Shown piece after piece: positions 56,295-64,000 of a stretch of DNA of 64,000 bases. How positions within the stretch are numbered: position 1 is the first letter of the stretch; every line of letters begins with the position of its first letter. The stretch lies in assembly GCA_015057005.1 (NCBI GenBank), contig SVFF01000002.1, positions 124,001-188,000 of the forward strand, read 5' to 3'. The position numbers and the translations under genes are program-made. The notes below the pieces were generated by a model. It was not told the origin of the DNA, made no database searches, and saw nothing but the letters and a program-made list of their open reading frames with translations. Source of the stretch: Lachnospiraceae bacterium. GTDB taxonomy: Bacteria; Bacillota; Clostridia; Lachnospirales; Lachnospiraceae.

Positions 56295-57668
56295 ATGATC
56301 GTTAATGGTATCGTAGCGGAGTATAATCCGTTTCATAAGGGGCATCAGTATCAGCTGGAGGACGCGCGCAGGGCTACCGGGGCGGATTACACTGTTGTGG
56401 TGATGAGCGGAAATTTTGTGCAGAGGGGCGCTCCCGCTATTATTGATAAATATACCCGCACCAAAATGGCACTCTCCTGCGGCGCCGATCTGGTATTAGA
56501 GCTGCCGGTGTACTATGCCTGCGCCAGTGCAGAATATTTTGCTGAAGGAGCAGTTTCTCTGCTGGATCAGCTGAGTGCTGTGGATCATCTGTGCTTTGGC
56601 AGCGAAGAAGGATCCACTGATAATTTGGATGTTATTGCCCGTATTCTTGCCGAAGAACCGGAAGAATATACCATGGCTCTGCGGGACAATCTGCGAAAAG
56701 GCCTGTCCTTCCCCACTGCCAGAATGCAGGCTCTGATCACATATGATGAAAGTTTAAAGGAAAAAGAGGCTCTTCTGACCTCCCCCAATAATATCCTCGG
56801 CGTGGAATATCTGAAGACATTATATAAGCGCAGTAGTTCCATGAAGCCTTACACAACACAACGACAAGGAGCCGGATACCACGATATTGACTCAGGCGGT
56901 CAACTCGCATCCGCCACAGCAATCAGACATTTGTTAATTGAGCATTGGGCCGATGAGCCAGTGTATAACAACATTACTTCATTTTCTGATACAGAGAGCC
57001 TTTCAAAACAGATGATTCCATTTCTGGCAGATCATATTCCGTTGGAAGCGCTAAACAAATTAATTGCTTCACTTGCAAAATCTTATGTCAATAATGTGGG
57101 GAATATCTACAAGCATTTTATGACGGAAAACTCTTTTTCTGCCCAGCTTCATTATAAGTTATTATCTGAAGCTTCCCATGGCTTCACCAAGTATCTGGAT
57201 GTGTCAGAGGATATTTCCGACCGCATCAACAAACATCTTTATGATTTTGAAAGCTTCGCTCAGTTTACAGACCTTTTAAAGACCAAGGACACCACCCACA
57301 CCAGACTGAGCCGCTGTCTGCTGCACATTTTACTGGGTATCACAAATGAACATATGACCGAATACCGTACTCTTGGCTTTATCCCCTACGCCAGAGTACT
57401 GGGCTTTCGCAAGGACGCTGCTCCTCTTTTAAATTCCATTAAGAAAAACAGCAAGATTCCTTTAATTACAAAACTGGCCGACAGTGAACAAGTTCTTGCG
57501 ACCTTCTATGGAGACGCAGAAACAGATGGCAACATCAAAACAGGTAGTCTCGCCCGGAGAATGTTATCCGAGGATATTTCCATTAACAGAATATACGAAA
57601 GTGCGGTCTCATTGCAGACAGGATGTCCCATGCGCAATGAATACCGCACTCCACTTGTAATTATTTAA
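56295..57668 (+). CDS. tmcAL: tRNA(Met) cytidine acetate ligase
   Basis: 457 aa. Nucleotidyltransferase fold (MIVNGIVAEYNPFHKGHQYQ with HxGH-type motif, VVMSGNFVQRG) that activates acetate with ATP to make N4-acetylcytidine at the wobble position of tRNA-Met. Start ATG follows GAAAGG. One of two plus-strand genes; its 3' end overlaps the convergent first paralog by 8 bp. Confidence 0.95.
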   Translation: MIVNGIVAEYNPFHKGHQYQLEDARRATGADYTVVVMSGNFVQRGAPAIIDKYTRTKMALSCGADLVLELPVYYACASAEYFAEGAVSLLDQLSAVDHLCFGSEEGSTDNLDVIARILAEEPEEYTMALRDNLRKGLSFPTARMQALITYDESLKEKEALLTSPNNILGVEYLKTLYKRSSSMKPYTTQRQGAGYHDIDSGGQLASATAIRHLLIEHWADEPVYNNITSFSDTESLSKQMIPFLADHIPLEALNKLIASLAKSYVNNVGNIYKHFMTENSFSAQLHYKLLSEASHGFTKYLDVSEDISDRINKHLYDFESFAQFTDLLKTKDTTHTRLSRCLLHILLGITNEHMTEYRTLGFIPYARVLGFRKDAAPLLNSIKKNSKIPLITKLADSEQVLATFYGDAETDGNIKTGSLARRMLSEDISINRIYESAVSLQTGCPMRNEYRTPLVII

Positions 57669-58314
57669 CTGTTTCAAAGGCTTCCTTTAGTCCTACCCCA
57701 ATAACAACACAGGAATCATAGTAGCTAACCTGCAACATGGTAGTTTCTGCATGCCATTTATATGTAATCCCACCGGTCATTTCGTCTTTGATACACTCAC
57801 TTTCCTCACCGCAGATATCAATTAACAGCTCAACAGCACTGTCAAACAGCGCTTGTGGCTTTTTTGAAGTCGCAAAGTCAAGTTGTACCATTTTCAGCTG
57901 ATCTTCATGAAATGCAAAGTTCGCAAAAGCGAATTGACCATACAGCTTATACCTATCTTCCGAAACATAATTCTCATATCCTGCCGGAATTTGTACTCCG
58001 GATGAATCGTCGAGCAGAGAATAGGGCACTCTTTTTTGTACTTGTTCAAATGATACATCCCAAGGCATATCACCAAACCCATATTCATCATTCTGCTTGA
58101 ACATATTCAACTCCATGGGATGATCCAGCAGATGCTTATTATCTTCAAGAAGCTCTTTGATGTTTTTTATCTGCTCCTGCCGAAGATCGCCTCCCTGGGC
58201 GTATATTTGTTCAATTTCTTCCTGCCTTCTGCGCTCTGCTGTTTTAGTTACAAAAATAAGACCAAGGTATAACAACACACACAGCACGATGATTATTTTT
58301 GTTTTTTTCTCCAT
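57661..58314 (-). CDS. Tandem-family anchored protein, member 1
   Basis: 217 aa; unknown family. Basic start (MEKKTK) plus one membrane segment (about 5-22) suggests the rest is outside. Domain hallmarks shared with the next five genes: FKQNDEYGFGDMPWDVSFEQV, a LYGQFAFANFAFHEDQLKMV stretch, LIDICGEES and TTMLQVSYYDSCVVIGVGL. ATG at 58312-58314 used (AAGGAG 11 nt upstream); GTG at 58320 is a close alternative. Ends convergent with tmcAL. Confidence 0.7.
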   Translation of the reverse strand: MEKKTKIIIVLCVLLYLGLIFVTKTAERRRQEEIEQIYAQGGDLRQEQIKNIKELLEDNKHLLDHPMELNMFKQNDEYGFGDMPWDVSFEQVQKRVPYSLLDDSSGVQIPAGYENYVSEDRYKLYGQFAFANFAFHEDQLKMVQLDFATSKKPQALFDSAVELLIDICGEESECIKDEMTGGITYKWHAETTMLQVSYYDSCVVIGVGLKEAFETVK

Positions 58315-58398
58315 GTACACATTTACTCCTTGAGAGCATAGTTTCCTTGTCATTATCTTAAACCAATTTACGTAAACAGTTCGCTTTCGTTGATTGAT

Positions 58399-59046
58399 TT
58401 ACAATACTTCCGCAAGTCCCACCGAAATAGTAATACCAGAGGCTGTCTTCTCTACCTGCAATGTTGTACTCTCTGCATTCCATTGATACCGAGCCAGACC
58501 AGTAATATCGCTTTCTTCAATAGTACCTTCTTGTCCGCAAATATCACTCAATGATTGTACAATATTTTCAAATAAATCATCCGGTTTTTTGGGGGAAAGA
58601 ATGACCAACTGTACCTTCTTCAACTGGTCTTCGTAAAATTCATAAAAGGCAGTAACTTTTTCTCCGTCAAAATCATACATTTGCCCCGAAGCATAATAAG
58701 AATATCCTACGCCCAGCTGCATCCCCTCAGAGACATCCAGCAAGGTATACGGTACAAGTTTTTTTACTTGTATAGGGGATATATTCCAGAACATATCATC
58801 AAAATGATATTCATCACCCTGTTTGAGCATTTGCAAATCAAGTTTTAGAAACGTATCCAAAAGATGTTCATTTCCTTTGATCATTTCCGCATAGTCTACC
58901 TCTACAGAATATCTCCTCGGCTTTCCCAGCAAACCTTTATATTCCTCAGACTCATTTTTATTAACTTCTCTCATAAAAAAGATAAATGCAATATATAATA
59001 CCACAAACACCACGATGAGTATTTTCGTTTTTGTCTTCATATACAT
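58399..59046 (-). CDS. Tandem-family anchored protein, member 2
   Basis: 215 aa. N-terminal membrane segment (about 8-26), then the shared domain: LKQGDEYHFDDMFWNISPIQV, EFYEDQLKKVQLVI, LSDICGQEG, STTLQVEKTASGITISVGL. 84 bp before member 1. Closest to members 1 and 3 (DICG subgroup). Confidence 0.75.
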   Translation of the reverse strand: MYMKTKTKILIVVFVVLYIAFIFFMREVNKNESEEYKGLLGKPRRYSVEVDYAEMIKGNEHLLDTFLKLDLQMLKQGDEYHFDDMFWNISPIQVKKLVPYTLLDVSEGMQLGVGYSYYASGQMYDFDGEKVTAFYEFYEDQLKKVQLVILSPKKPDDLFENIVQSLSDICGQEGTIEESDITGLARYQWNAESTTLQVEKTASGITISVGLAEVL

Positions 59047-59147
59047 ATATCTGTACTCCTGCCAGCAAGACTTGTTTGTTATGATTTTAACATGTAGTAT
59101 TTAAAAAAACAATTCACATTTGATAATTCTACATTTTTACAATAAGT

Positions 59148-59175
59148 AAGGATCTGGTATATCGTCCAGACCCTT
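59148..59175 (-). terminator. Hairpin after tandem member 3
   Basis: AAGG-TCTGG / CCAGA-CCTT type stem just past the member 3 stop; no clear T-run, so weak. Confidence 0.4.
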
Positions 59176-59215
59176 ATGCAAAATTTACAACCTTTAAAAC
59201 CTTAAATCACATGGT

Positions 59216-59977
59216 TTACAGTACTTCCATGAGTCCAACGGAAATGACAACACTTGAATCGATCAACTCCACCTGCAGCATGGTACCTTCTGCCTCCCAC
59301 TGATGACTAACATGTTCTGTGGTACCACTTTCCTCTTTGACACTTTCATGCCCACAAATATCAATCAGAGTTTCCACAACACTGTCATAAAAAGCCTGGA
59401 CTTTCTTCTTACCATCGGGAATAAAGTTAAGCTGTACCGTCTTCAACTGATCTTCATGAAATCCAAAGGTTGCTGTGGCTGTTTGACCGTACAAAACGTA
59501 CTTACCCGCTGAAACATAATATGTATAACCATCAGAATCCGATGTTCTATCATGATCTTCCAACAGAGCATACTCCACTCCATTTGCAACTTGTTCAAAG
59601 CTTATATTCCAGAACATATCACCAAAATGATATTCATCACCCTGCTTGAACATTTTTAAATCAAGGGCAAGATCCACATCATCTCCGGATTCCAGAAGAT
59701 GCTTGTTTTTATCAAAAATATCCTTAAGAGACTCTATATATTCTGCCGCATACTGTGCCCGTTGATCATCTCCGCTTGGGGCATCCTCATCATAAACCAA
59801 GCCATCATCAGCATATCTTCTGCGTTTATCAACTTCTTCCCTGCGAATCTTGGCTAATCCTTCCTCATACTTTACCCTTGCTTCATCTCTCGTAAACTCT
59901 ATCTGATCACTGAATAATAATATCACCACTCCCACTATCATTACGATAATCAAAACCAATCCTGGTCGTTTCTTCAA
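59216..59977 (-). CDS. Tandem-family anchored protein, member 3
   Basis: 253 aa. TTG start at 59975-59977 with GGAGAGAG upstream. Membrane segment (about 6-24), then a charged, probably helical linker (EEGLAKIRREEVDKRRR) absent from the shorter members, then the shared domain: FKQGDEYHFGDMFWNISFEQV, FGFHEDQLKTVQLNF, LIDICGHES, GTMLQVELIDSSVVISVGL. Confidence 0.75.
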   Translation of the reverse strand: MKKRPGLVLIIVMIVGVVILLFSDQIEFTRDEARVKYEEGLAKIRREEVDKRRRYADDGLVYDEDAPSGDDQRAQYAAEYIESLKDIFDKNKHLLESGDDVDLALDLKMFKQGDEYHFGDMFWNISFEQVANGVEYALLEDHDRTSDSDGYTYYVSAGKYVLYGQTATATFGFHEDQLKTVQLNFIPDGKKKVQAFYDSVVETLIDICGHESVKEESGTTEHVSHQWEAEGTMLQVELIDSSVVISVGLMEVL

Positions 59978-60050
59978 TTCGCTCTCTCCTTTTCTTCCTT
60001 TCGTTCTGGTTTATAAAGGATAATCTATTATGCCGCTCTCCGAAATAGGC

Positions 60051-60512
60051 TTATTTTAGCGGTGCAAGAAAAATCTTAACCTTCTCATCATAATCTTCAT
60101 AAAATCCTATCGCCAACTGAGAGTTTTCCGTTCTCCACCGATAACCGATATTGCCTGTGGTTTCATTTTGAACAACATTGGTTTCAGGTCCATACTTGTC
60201 TTGCAATGCTGAAACTATCTCTTCAAAGAACACTTTCGGATCCTCCAGATCGTAGAAGCCAAAACCAACAAAAACCAATTCCTCTGACTGGAATTCAAAA
60301 GATGCTTTCGCCTCATGTCCATCCAGAACATATGCTACATCTTTAAAATCATAAAAAACATAGTCTTTGGGTGCTTCCAACGTCACATTCTTTAAATTGC
60401 CGTTTAATAACCTTTCAACTTCTTCTACAGAAGAATACCATTCAACATTTTCAAACCGATATCCCTGATCCTGTTTGAATCCTGTCAAAAGCAGTTCACG
60501 GTTTTCTTTCAC
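60051..60512 (-). CDS. Tandem-family protein, member 4, lacking the membrane anchor
   Basis: 153 aa. Starts at GTG (60510-60512) overlapping the stop of member 5 (GTGA), so translation is coupled. It begins directly at the domain (LLLTGFKQDQGYRFENVEWY) with no membrane segment, then ASFEFQSEELVFVGFGF, ALQDKYGPET and GNIGYRWRTENSQLAIGF. Probably arose by deletion that removed its leader and joined it to member 5. It may be cytoplasmic or non-functional, although the frame is intact. Confidence 0.6.
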   Translation of the reverse strand: MKENRELLLTGFKQDQGYRFENVEWYSSVEEVERLLNGNLKNVTLEAPKDYVFYDFKDVAYVLDGHEAKASFEFQSEELVFVGFGFYDLEDPKVFFEEIVSALQDKYGPETNVVQNETTGNIGYRWRTENSQLAIGFYEDYDEKVKIFLAPLK

Positions 60513-61078
60513 ATGCTTTCTGTAATAGCGCGGACAAAAATATTCATTACTTTTCTGTCACCAACCTTATATGTAGTAATCTCCAACATGGTATTGTCAG
60601 TTTTCCAGATGTACCCCAACGCTATCGTTATTGTATTTTCAATTTTTTCACTTTCCGCCCCAAACAACTCGGTCGCCTCCGCAACAATAGAATCAAACTG
60701 TTCTACTGCATTTTCTTCTGACCGAAATACCAACTGCACTTCTGCCAACTTATCCTCTTCAAATTTAAAAATAGCATCCGTTGTTTTCCCAAATAAGAGA
60801 TAGGATTCTGTGGAATGGAAGTCAGTAGTAGGTCTGATCGGATCCTCAAACAAGGAATAAGGCACGATCGTTTTCAATTCTTCCAAAGATGTTCCCCAGG
60901 GAATTTGCCTAAACTGATATTCTTCGCCTTCCTTAAAATCTGCCACCGCAAGATCATGCTTTATTTGGTCATTAAAAATGGGCTCCTTTTTTCCTCTTTT
61001 CAGCAAAAATACAGCACTTGCAACCAACGCTGCAATCACAACTAAAAAAATAATGATCACTTTATAACGATTCTTCAT
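60509..61078 (-). CDS. Tandem-family anchored protein, member 5
   Basis: 189 aa from ATG 61076-61078 (AGGAGG 8 nt upstream; an in-frame GTG 6 nt earlier is too close to it). Membrane segment (about 7-26), then FKEGEEYQFRQIPWGTSLEEL, FKFEEDKLAEVQLVF, ATELFGAESEKIENT and ALGYIWKTDNTMLEITTY. Shares an identical-looking AAGGAGGGCGTGNATATGAA start region with member 6, a sign of recent duplication. Confidence 0.7.
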   Translation of the reverse strand: MKNRYKVIIIFLVVIAALVASAVFLLKRGKKEPIFNDQIKHDLAVADFKEGEEYQFRQIPWGTSLEELKTIVPYSLFEDPIRPTTDFHSTESYLLFGKTTDAIFKFEEDKLAEVQLVFRSEENAVEQFDSIVAEATELFGAESEKIENTITIALGYIWKTDNTMLEITTYKVGDRKVMNIFVRAITESM

Positions 61079-61119
61079 ATGCACGCCCTCCTTTCAAAGG
61101 CATTTTTTTGTTAAATTTT

Positions 61120-61128
61120 ATTATATCA
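61120..61128 (-). promoter_or_regulatory. Extended -10 promoter of tandem members 5 and 4
   Basis: TGATATAAT (61120-61128) on the minus strand, an extended -10 with no good -35, about 40 bp from the start of member 5. Confidence 0.45.
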
Positions 61129-61227
61129 TCCCAATTGAAATATCATATACAGATTCCACTAAATGTCATTTTTCAGCCACAATATATCGTACTTTCCACT
61201 TCAACTGTCATATTATTATTGTCAATC

Positions 61228-61773
61228 CTACTTATTCAATATTTCTAATGTTCCAACAGAAATAATAATGCTTGAATTGTAATGATTGATTGTCAACATA
61301 GATTTGTCAGTTTTCCACTTGTAACCAACACCTCCGGTCTCCTTGTTTTCAAGGAACTGTGTTTCAGGTCCAAAACTTTCCTGCCACACAGCAACAATGT
61401 CATCAAAGAACTCATTCGGATTCTCTGGCCTAATATTGAACTGTATCATTGATAATCCGTCTTCATAGAATTCAATAATTGCTTTGGTTTCATTTTCATC
61501 TAATATATATGTAATATCAGTCAAATTATAAAAGGCATATCCCTCAGGCGCGGGCATCCTGGCTGAATCCGGCTCTAAGGAACAATTCAAATAATCTTCC
61601 ACTTCCTCCAGCGATACTCCCCATATCAGTTCCTCAAACTGATATTCCTGTCCATACTTGAAATCCGTCAGTACGATTTCTCGTTTCTTTTCACCTTTCA
61701 ATATTAATATTGCTCCCACAACCACCAAGATTGCTGCTAACACAATAAAAAACAATTTATAACTCTTCTTCAT
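61228..61773 (-). CDS. Tandem-family anchored protein, member 6
   Basis: 181 aa from ATG 61771-61773. Membrane segment (about 7-26), then FKYGQEYQFEELIWGVSLEEV, EFYEDGLSMIQFNI, WQESFGPETQFLEN and GGVGYKWKTDKSMLTINHY. Closest to member 4 in the C-terminal half. First gene of the array. Confidence 0.7.
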   Translation of the reverse strand: MKKSYKLFFIVLAAILVVVGAILILKGEKKREIVLTDFKYGQEYQFEELIWGVSLEEVEDYLNCSLEPDSARMPAPEGYAFYNLTDITYILDENETKAIIEFYEDGLSMIQFNIRPENPNEFFDDIVAVWQESFGPETQFLENKETGGVGYKWKTDKSMLTINHYNSSIIISVGTLEILNK

Positions 61774-61817
61774 ATTCACGCCCTCCTTCTATTACCACAT
61801 CTTCTTGTTCAATTTAA

Positions 61818-61845
61818 TTGTACAATCCACATAGAAATTGTAAAT
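61818..61845 (-). promoter_or_regulatory. Promoter of tandem member 6
   Basis: TTTACA (61840-61845), 16-bp spacer, TACAAT (61818-61823). Confidence 0.6.
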
Positions 61846-61926
61846 ACGTATTGCGTGAACTGTCGTTTTTAAGGTTTAAAATGTCACAATTCCCTATTCA
61901 TATGTCACGTTGTACTTTAGTTGACA

Positions 61927-61996
61927 CAAAAAAAGCCTCATTTCATGTCATGGTAGCCGCTCTATCAAACGCACTTCTCTAACACAAAATGAGGCT
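61927..61996 (-). terminator. Terminator of ACT-PFL operon, with a second palindrome before it
   Basis: AGCCTCATTT (61934-61943) pairs with AAATGAGGCT (61987-61996) across a long loop, followed by TTTTTTTG on the minus strand. Just upstream, ATATCCGA-TC-TCGGATAT (62000-62017) is a further perfect hairpin next to the PFL-family stop. Confidence 0.8.
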
Positions 61997-62038
61997 CAAA
62001 TATCCGATCTCGGATATCTTCTGACTTCCTAATACTTT

Positions 62039-63403
62039 TTAATTCTTAAAACTATGGATAGGCGCAGGGATTCTGCCTCCGCGGTTTACAAATGCTTCGC
62101 AGGAGAAAGGATTCACAGGCATAATAGGCGCATAGCCCAGCAGGCCGCCGAACTCTACGGTTTCTCCCACACTTTTGCCGATTACGGGGATAATACGCAC
62201 AGCTGTGGTTTTCTGGTTCACCATACCGATGGCCATCTCGTCTGCAATGATACCGGACAGCGTAGATGCTTTGGTATCGCCGGGTACAGCGATCATGTCC
62301 AGACCAACGGAGCATACGCAGGTCATTGCTTCCAGCTTCTCTAAAGTCAGCGCACCTGCCACTACCGCATCGATCATGCCCTGATCTTCGCTGACAGGAA
62401 TGAATGCACCACTCAAGCCACCCACATAGGAGGATGCCATAACGCCGCCCTTTTTCACCTGATCGTTCAGAAGTGCCAGGGCTGCAGTGGTGCCGGGAGC
62501 ACCTGCATATTCCAGACCGATCTCGCAGAGGATATCAGCCACGCTGTCTCCTACTGCCGGTGTGGGGGCCAGAGACAGATCCACAATACCGAAGGGGACA
62601 TTTAACATTTTGGAAGCTTCCTGTGCTACCAGCTGACCTACTCTGGTTACCTTAAAAGCAGTCTTTTTAATCGTCTCGCAGAGAACTTCGAAGTTCTCGC
62701 CACGGACTTTTTCCAATGCAGTCTTTACTACGCCGGGACCGCTGACACCCACATTGATGATACGGTCAGCCTCCGTAACACCGTGGAAGGCACCTGCCAT
62801 GAAAGGATTGTCATCAGGCGCATTGCAGAATACTACCAGTTTTGCACAGCCTAGGGAATCGTTTTCCTTGGTATACTCAGCAGTCTCTTTGATCACTTCA
62901 CCCATCAGCTTTACGGCATCCATATTGATACCGGTCTTGGTGGAGCCTAAGTTTACGGAGCTGCACACCTTCTCGGTGGTGGAAAGTGCCAGGGGAATGG
63001 AACGGATCAAAAGTTCATCCGCAGGGGTCATGCCTTTGCAGACAAGGGCAGAATAACCGCCGATAAAGTTTACCCCCACCTTGATAGCCACTTCATCCAA
63101 AGTCTTGGCAATACTTGCAAAATCTTCCACTGTCTTACAAGCTGCACCTCCAATCAGTGCAATGGGGGTAACGGAAATACGCTTATTTACAATGGGAATA
63201 CCGAATTCTCTGGAAATCTCCTCGCCGGTAGCCACCAGATCCTTGGCAGACTCGTAAATCTTGTTGTAAATATTCGCTTTTAACTTTTCCAGATCGGAAT
63301 CGATACAATCCAGCAGACTGATGCCCATGGTAATGGTACGCACATCCAGATTCTCTTTTTCGATCATTTTGTTGGTTTCATTTACTTCATAAAAATTAAT
63401 CAT
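62039..63403 (-). CDS. PFL-family protein (UPF0210/DUF711)
   Basis: 454 aa. Matches the conserved UPF0210 family ([73 protein letters not shown]). It is structurally related to pyruvate formate-lyase folds but lacks a known activity. Always preceded by an ACT-domain gene, as here. Confidence 0.95.
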   Translation of the reverse strand: MINFYEVNETNKMIEKENLDVRTITMGISLLDCIDSDLEKLKANIYNKIYESAKDLVATGEEISREFGIPIVNKRISVTPIALIGGAACKTVEDFASIAKTLDEVAIKVGVNFIGGYSALVCKGMTPADELLIRSIPLALSTTEKVCSSVNLGSTKTGINMDAVKLMGEVIKETAEYTKENDSLGCAKLVVFCNAPDDNPFMAGAFHGVTEADRIINVGVSGPGVVKTALEKVRGENFEVLCETIKKTAFKVTRVGQLVAQEASKMLNVPFGIVDLSLAPTPAVGDSVADILCEIGLEYAGAPGTTAALALLNDQVKKGGVMASSYVGGLSGAFIPVSEDQGMIDAVVAGALTLEKLEAMTCVCSVGLDMIAVPGDTKASTLSGIIADEMAIGMVNQKTTAVRIIPVIGKSVGETVEFGGLLGYAPIMPVNPFSCEAFVNRGGRIPAPIHSFKN

Positions 63404-63454
63404 ATGCAGACCTCTATCCTAACGTTCTAATCCTTTGCTGTCCCGCATCGATGC

Positions 63455-63727
63455 TTAAATCCTGTGCATCTTATCGAAAATTTCTTCTTTCTGGCACTTG
63501 ATGATCACACCGATTTCCTCGCCCAAAGCCGCCAGTTCATCTGCCATATCACCGAACTGTTTGCTCATGGCACCGATATCCACGATCATCATCATATTTA
63601 AATATCCCTGTACGATGGTCTGGGAAATATCCAGGATATTGATGCCGTTCTGCGCCAGATAAGTGCACACTTTTGCGATAATACCAACGGTATCCTTGCC
63701 TACTACAGTAATAATTGTTCTCTTCAT
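63455..63727 (-). CDS. ACT-domain protein (UPF0237)
   Basis: 90 aa. Single ACT domain (ITVVGKDTVGIIAKVCTYLA). Paired with the PFL-family gene 51 bp downstream, suggesting a small-molecule-regulated two-protein unit. Confidence 0.95.
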   Translation of the reverse strand: MKRTIITVVGKDTVGIIAKVCTYLAQNGINILDISQTIVQGYLNMMMIVDIGAMSKQFGDMADELAALGEEIGVIIKCQKEEIFDKMHRI

Positions 63728-63800
63728 GATAAAACCCTCATTTCATATATCTTTTTAATGTCTTTGGTCTTGTTTTCTCTTTTGTGTCTTGCAGAGCGAA

Positions 63801-64000
63801 CTATGCAATATGAATTACCGGTGAAACCTCGCTGCGGTCAGCTACCATCAATCGGAAATCATTGGCATTGTAGGGATTATCCCCCATGGTGATCTCCATC
63901 CGCACCGCCTCATAAGCCAGCTCCGGCAAATTATTTTCTTTACTCAAATGTCCCAGCACAATGGTCTGCAGCCGATCGTGCAGGATCCTGCTTAAGAGTC
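63801..64000 (-). CDS. MBL-fold metallo-hydrolase, WalJ/YycJ-like, C-terminal part; cut by the right window edge
   Basis: About 66 residues before the TAG stop at 63801-63803. Contains TIVLGHLSKENNLPELAYEA, which is the conserved C-terminal motif of WalJ/YycJ-type hydrolases, and ends SEVSPVIHIA. Catalytic HxHxDH lies beyond the window. Confidence 0.75.
   Translation of the reverse strand, partial: LLSRILHDRLQTIVLGHLSKENNLPELAYEAVRMEITMGDNPYNANDFRLMVADRSEVSPVIHIA

Noticed and set aside
1..64000. CRISPR array, prophage, insertion sequence, rRNA or tRNA genes
   Set aside because: No regularly spaced repeats, integrase, transposase, or recognisable rRNA/tRNA sequence was found; the region is a continuous core chromosome segment with small accessory patches.

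Overview
The window looks like chromosomal DNA of an anaerobic, Gram-positive member of the Clostridia, most likely Lachnospiraceae. The evidence is an anaerobic class III ribonucleotide reductase, SpoIVA of endospore formers, pta-ackA, a T-box leader on tyrS, the long (about 400 aa) PRPP synthetase type, the DUF512-der-plsY-gpsA block, and AGGAGG-type ribosome binding sites. The genus cannot be fixed from the sequence. Almost everything reads from the minus strand; only prs and tmcAL are on the plus strand. Both window edges cut genes (nrdD on the left, a WalJ-type metallo-hydrolase on the right).

Layout from left to right. 1-6.4 kb: nrdD behind a pair of NrdR boxes, then a three-gene operon (48-aa membrane peptide, HAD phosphatase, WYL regulator), a secreted C39-like peptidase and a membrane-anchored MutS-like ATPase. 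6.5-10.8 kb: purine/pyrimidine salvage (purine permease, SAH/MTA deaminase family, cytidine deaminase, purine nucleoside phosphorylase). 10.8-18 kb: spoIVA, T-box tyrS, a MoxR/VWA pair and a GH2 glycosidase. 18-22.6 kb: DUF512, der, plsY and gpsA, followed across a palindrome-rich divergent promoter by prs. 24-27.4 kb: a large sensor kinase and its OmpR-type regulator. 27.5-36.8 kb: the classic translation and secretion block ylxM-ffh-rpsP-khpA-rimM-trmD-rplS-lepB-rbgA-lepB-rnhB-yraN-pgeF, in which trmD is fused to a GNAT acetyltransferase domain. 37-38.6 kb: a small accessory patch with two tandem double-glycine-leader peptides, a decayed MarR-like remnant and a YitT membrane protein. 38.8-47.6 kb: ilvA, then the lipid, ribosome and chromosome block DUF177-rpmF, plsX-acpP-rnc-smc-ftsY. 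47.8-53.4 kb: an envelope and signalling cluster (amidase-deacetylase fusion, membrane protein, histidine kinase, response regulator, FG-GAP-like exported protein). 53.5-57.7 kb: pta-ackA, a 216-bp inverted-repeat element, and tmcAL. 57.7-61.8 kb: a tandem array of six paralogous anchored proteins of unknown function. 62-64 kb: ACT and PFL-family genes and a partial MBL-fold hydrolase.

Most of the window is housekeeping. The parts that stand out are: (1) a 71-aa peptide with a bacteriocin-type double-glycine leader followed by what reads as the C-terminal half of GroES, next to a second double-glycine peptide, with no transporter or maturase nearby; (2) the end-to-end TrmD-GNAT fusion; (3) the six-member tandem paralog family, one member having lost its membrane anchor and become translationally coupled to its neighbour; (4) the long imperfect inverted repeat between pta and tmcAL; (5) several operator-like palindromes, including one pair between the divergent DUF512/der and prs promoters.
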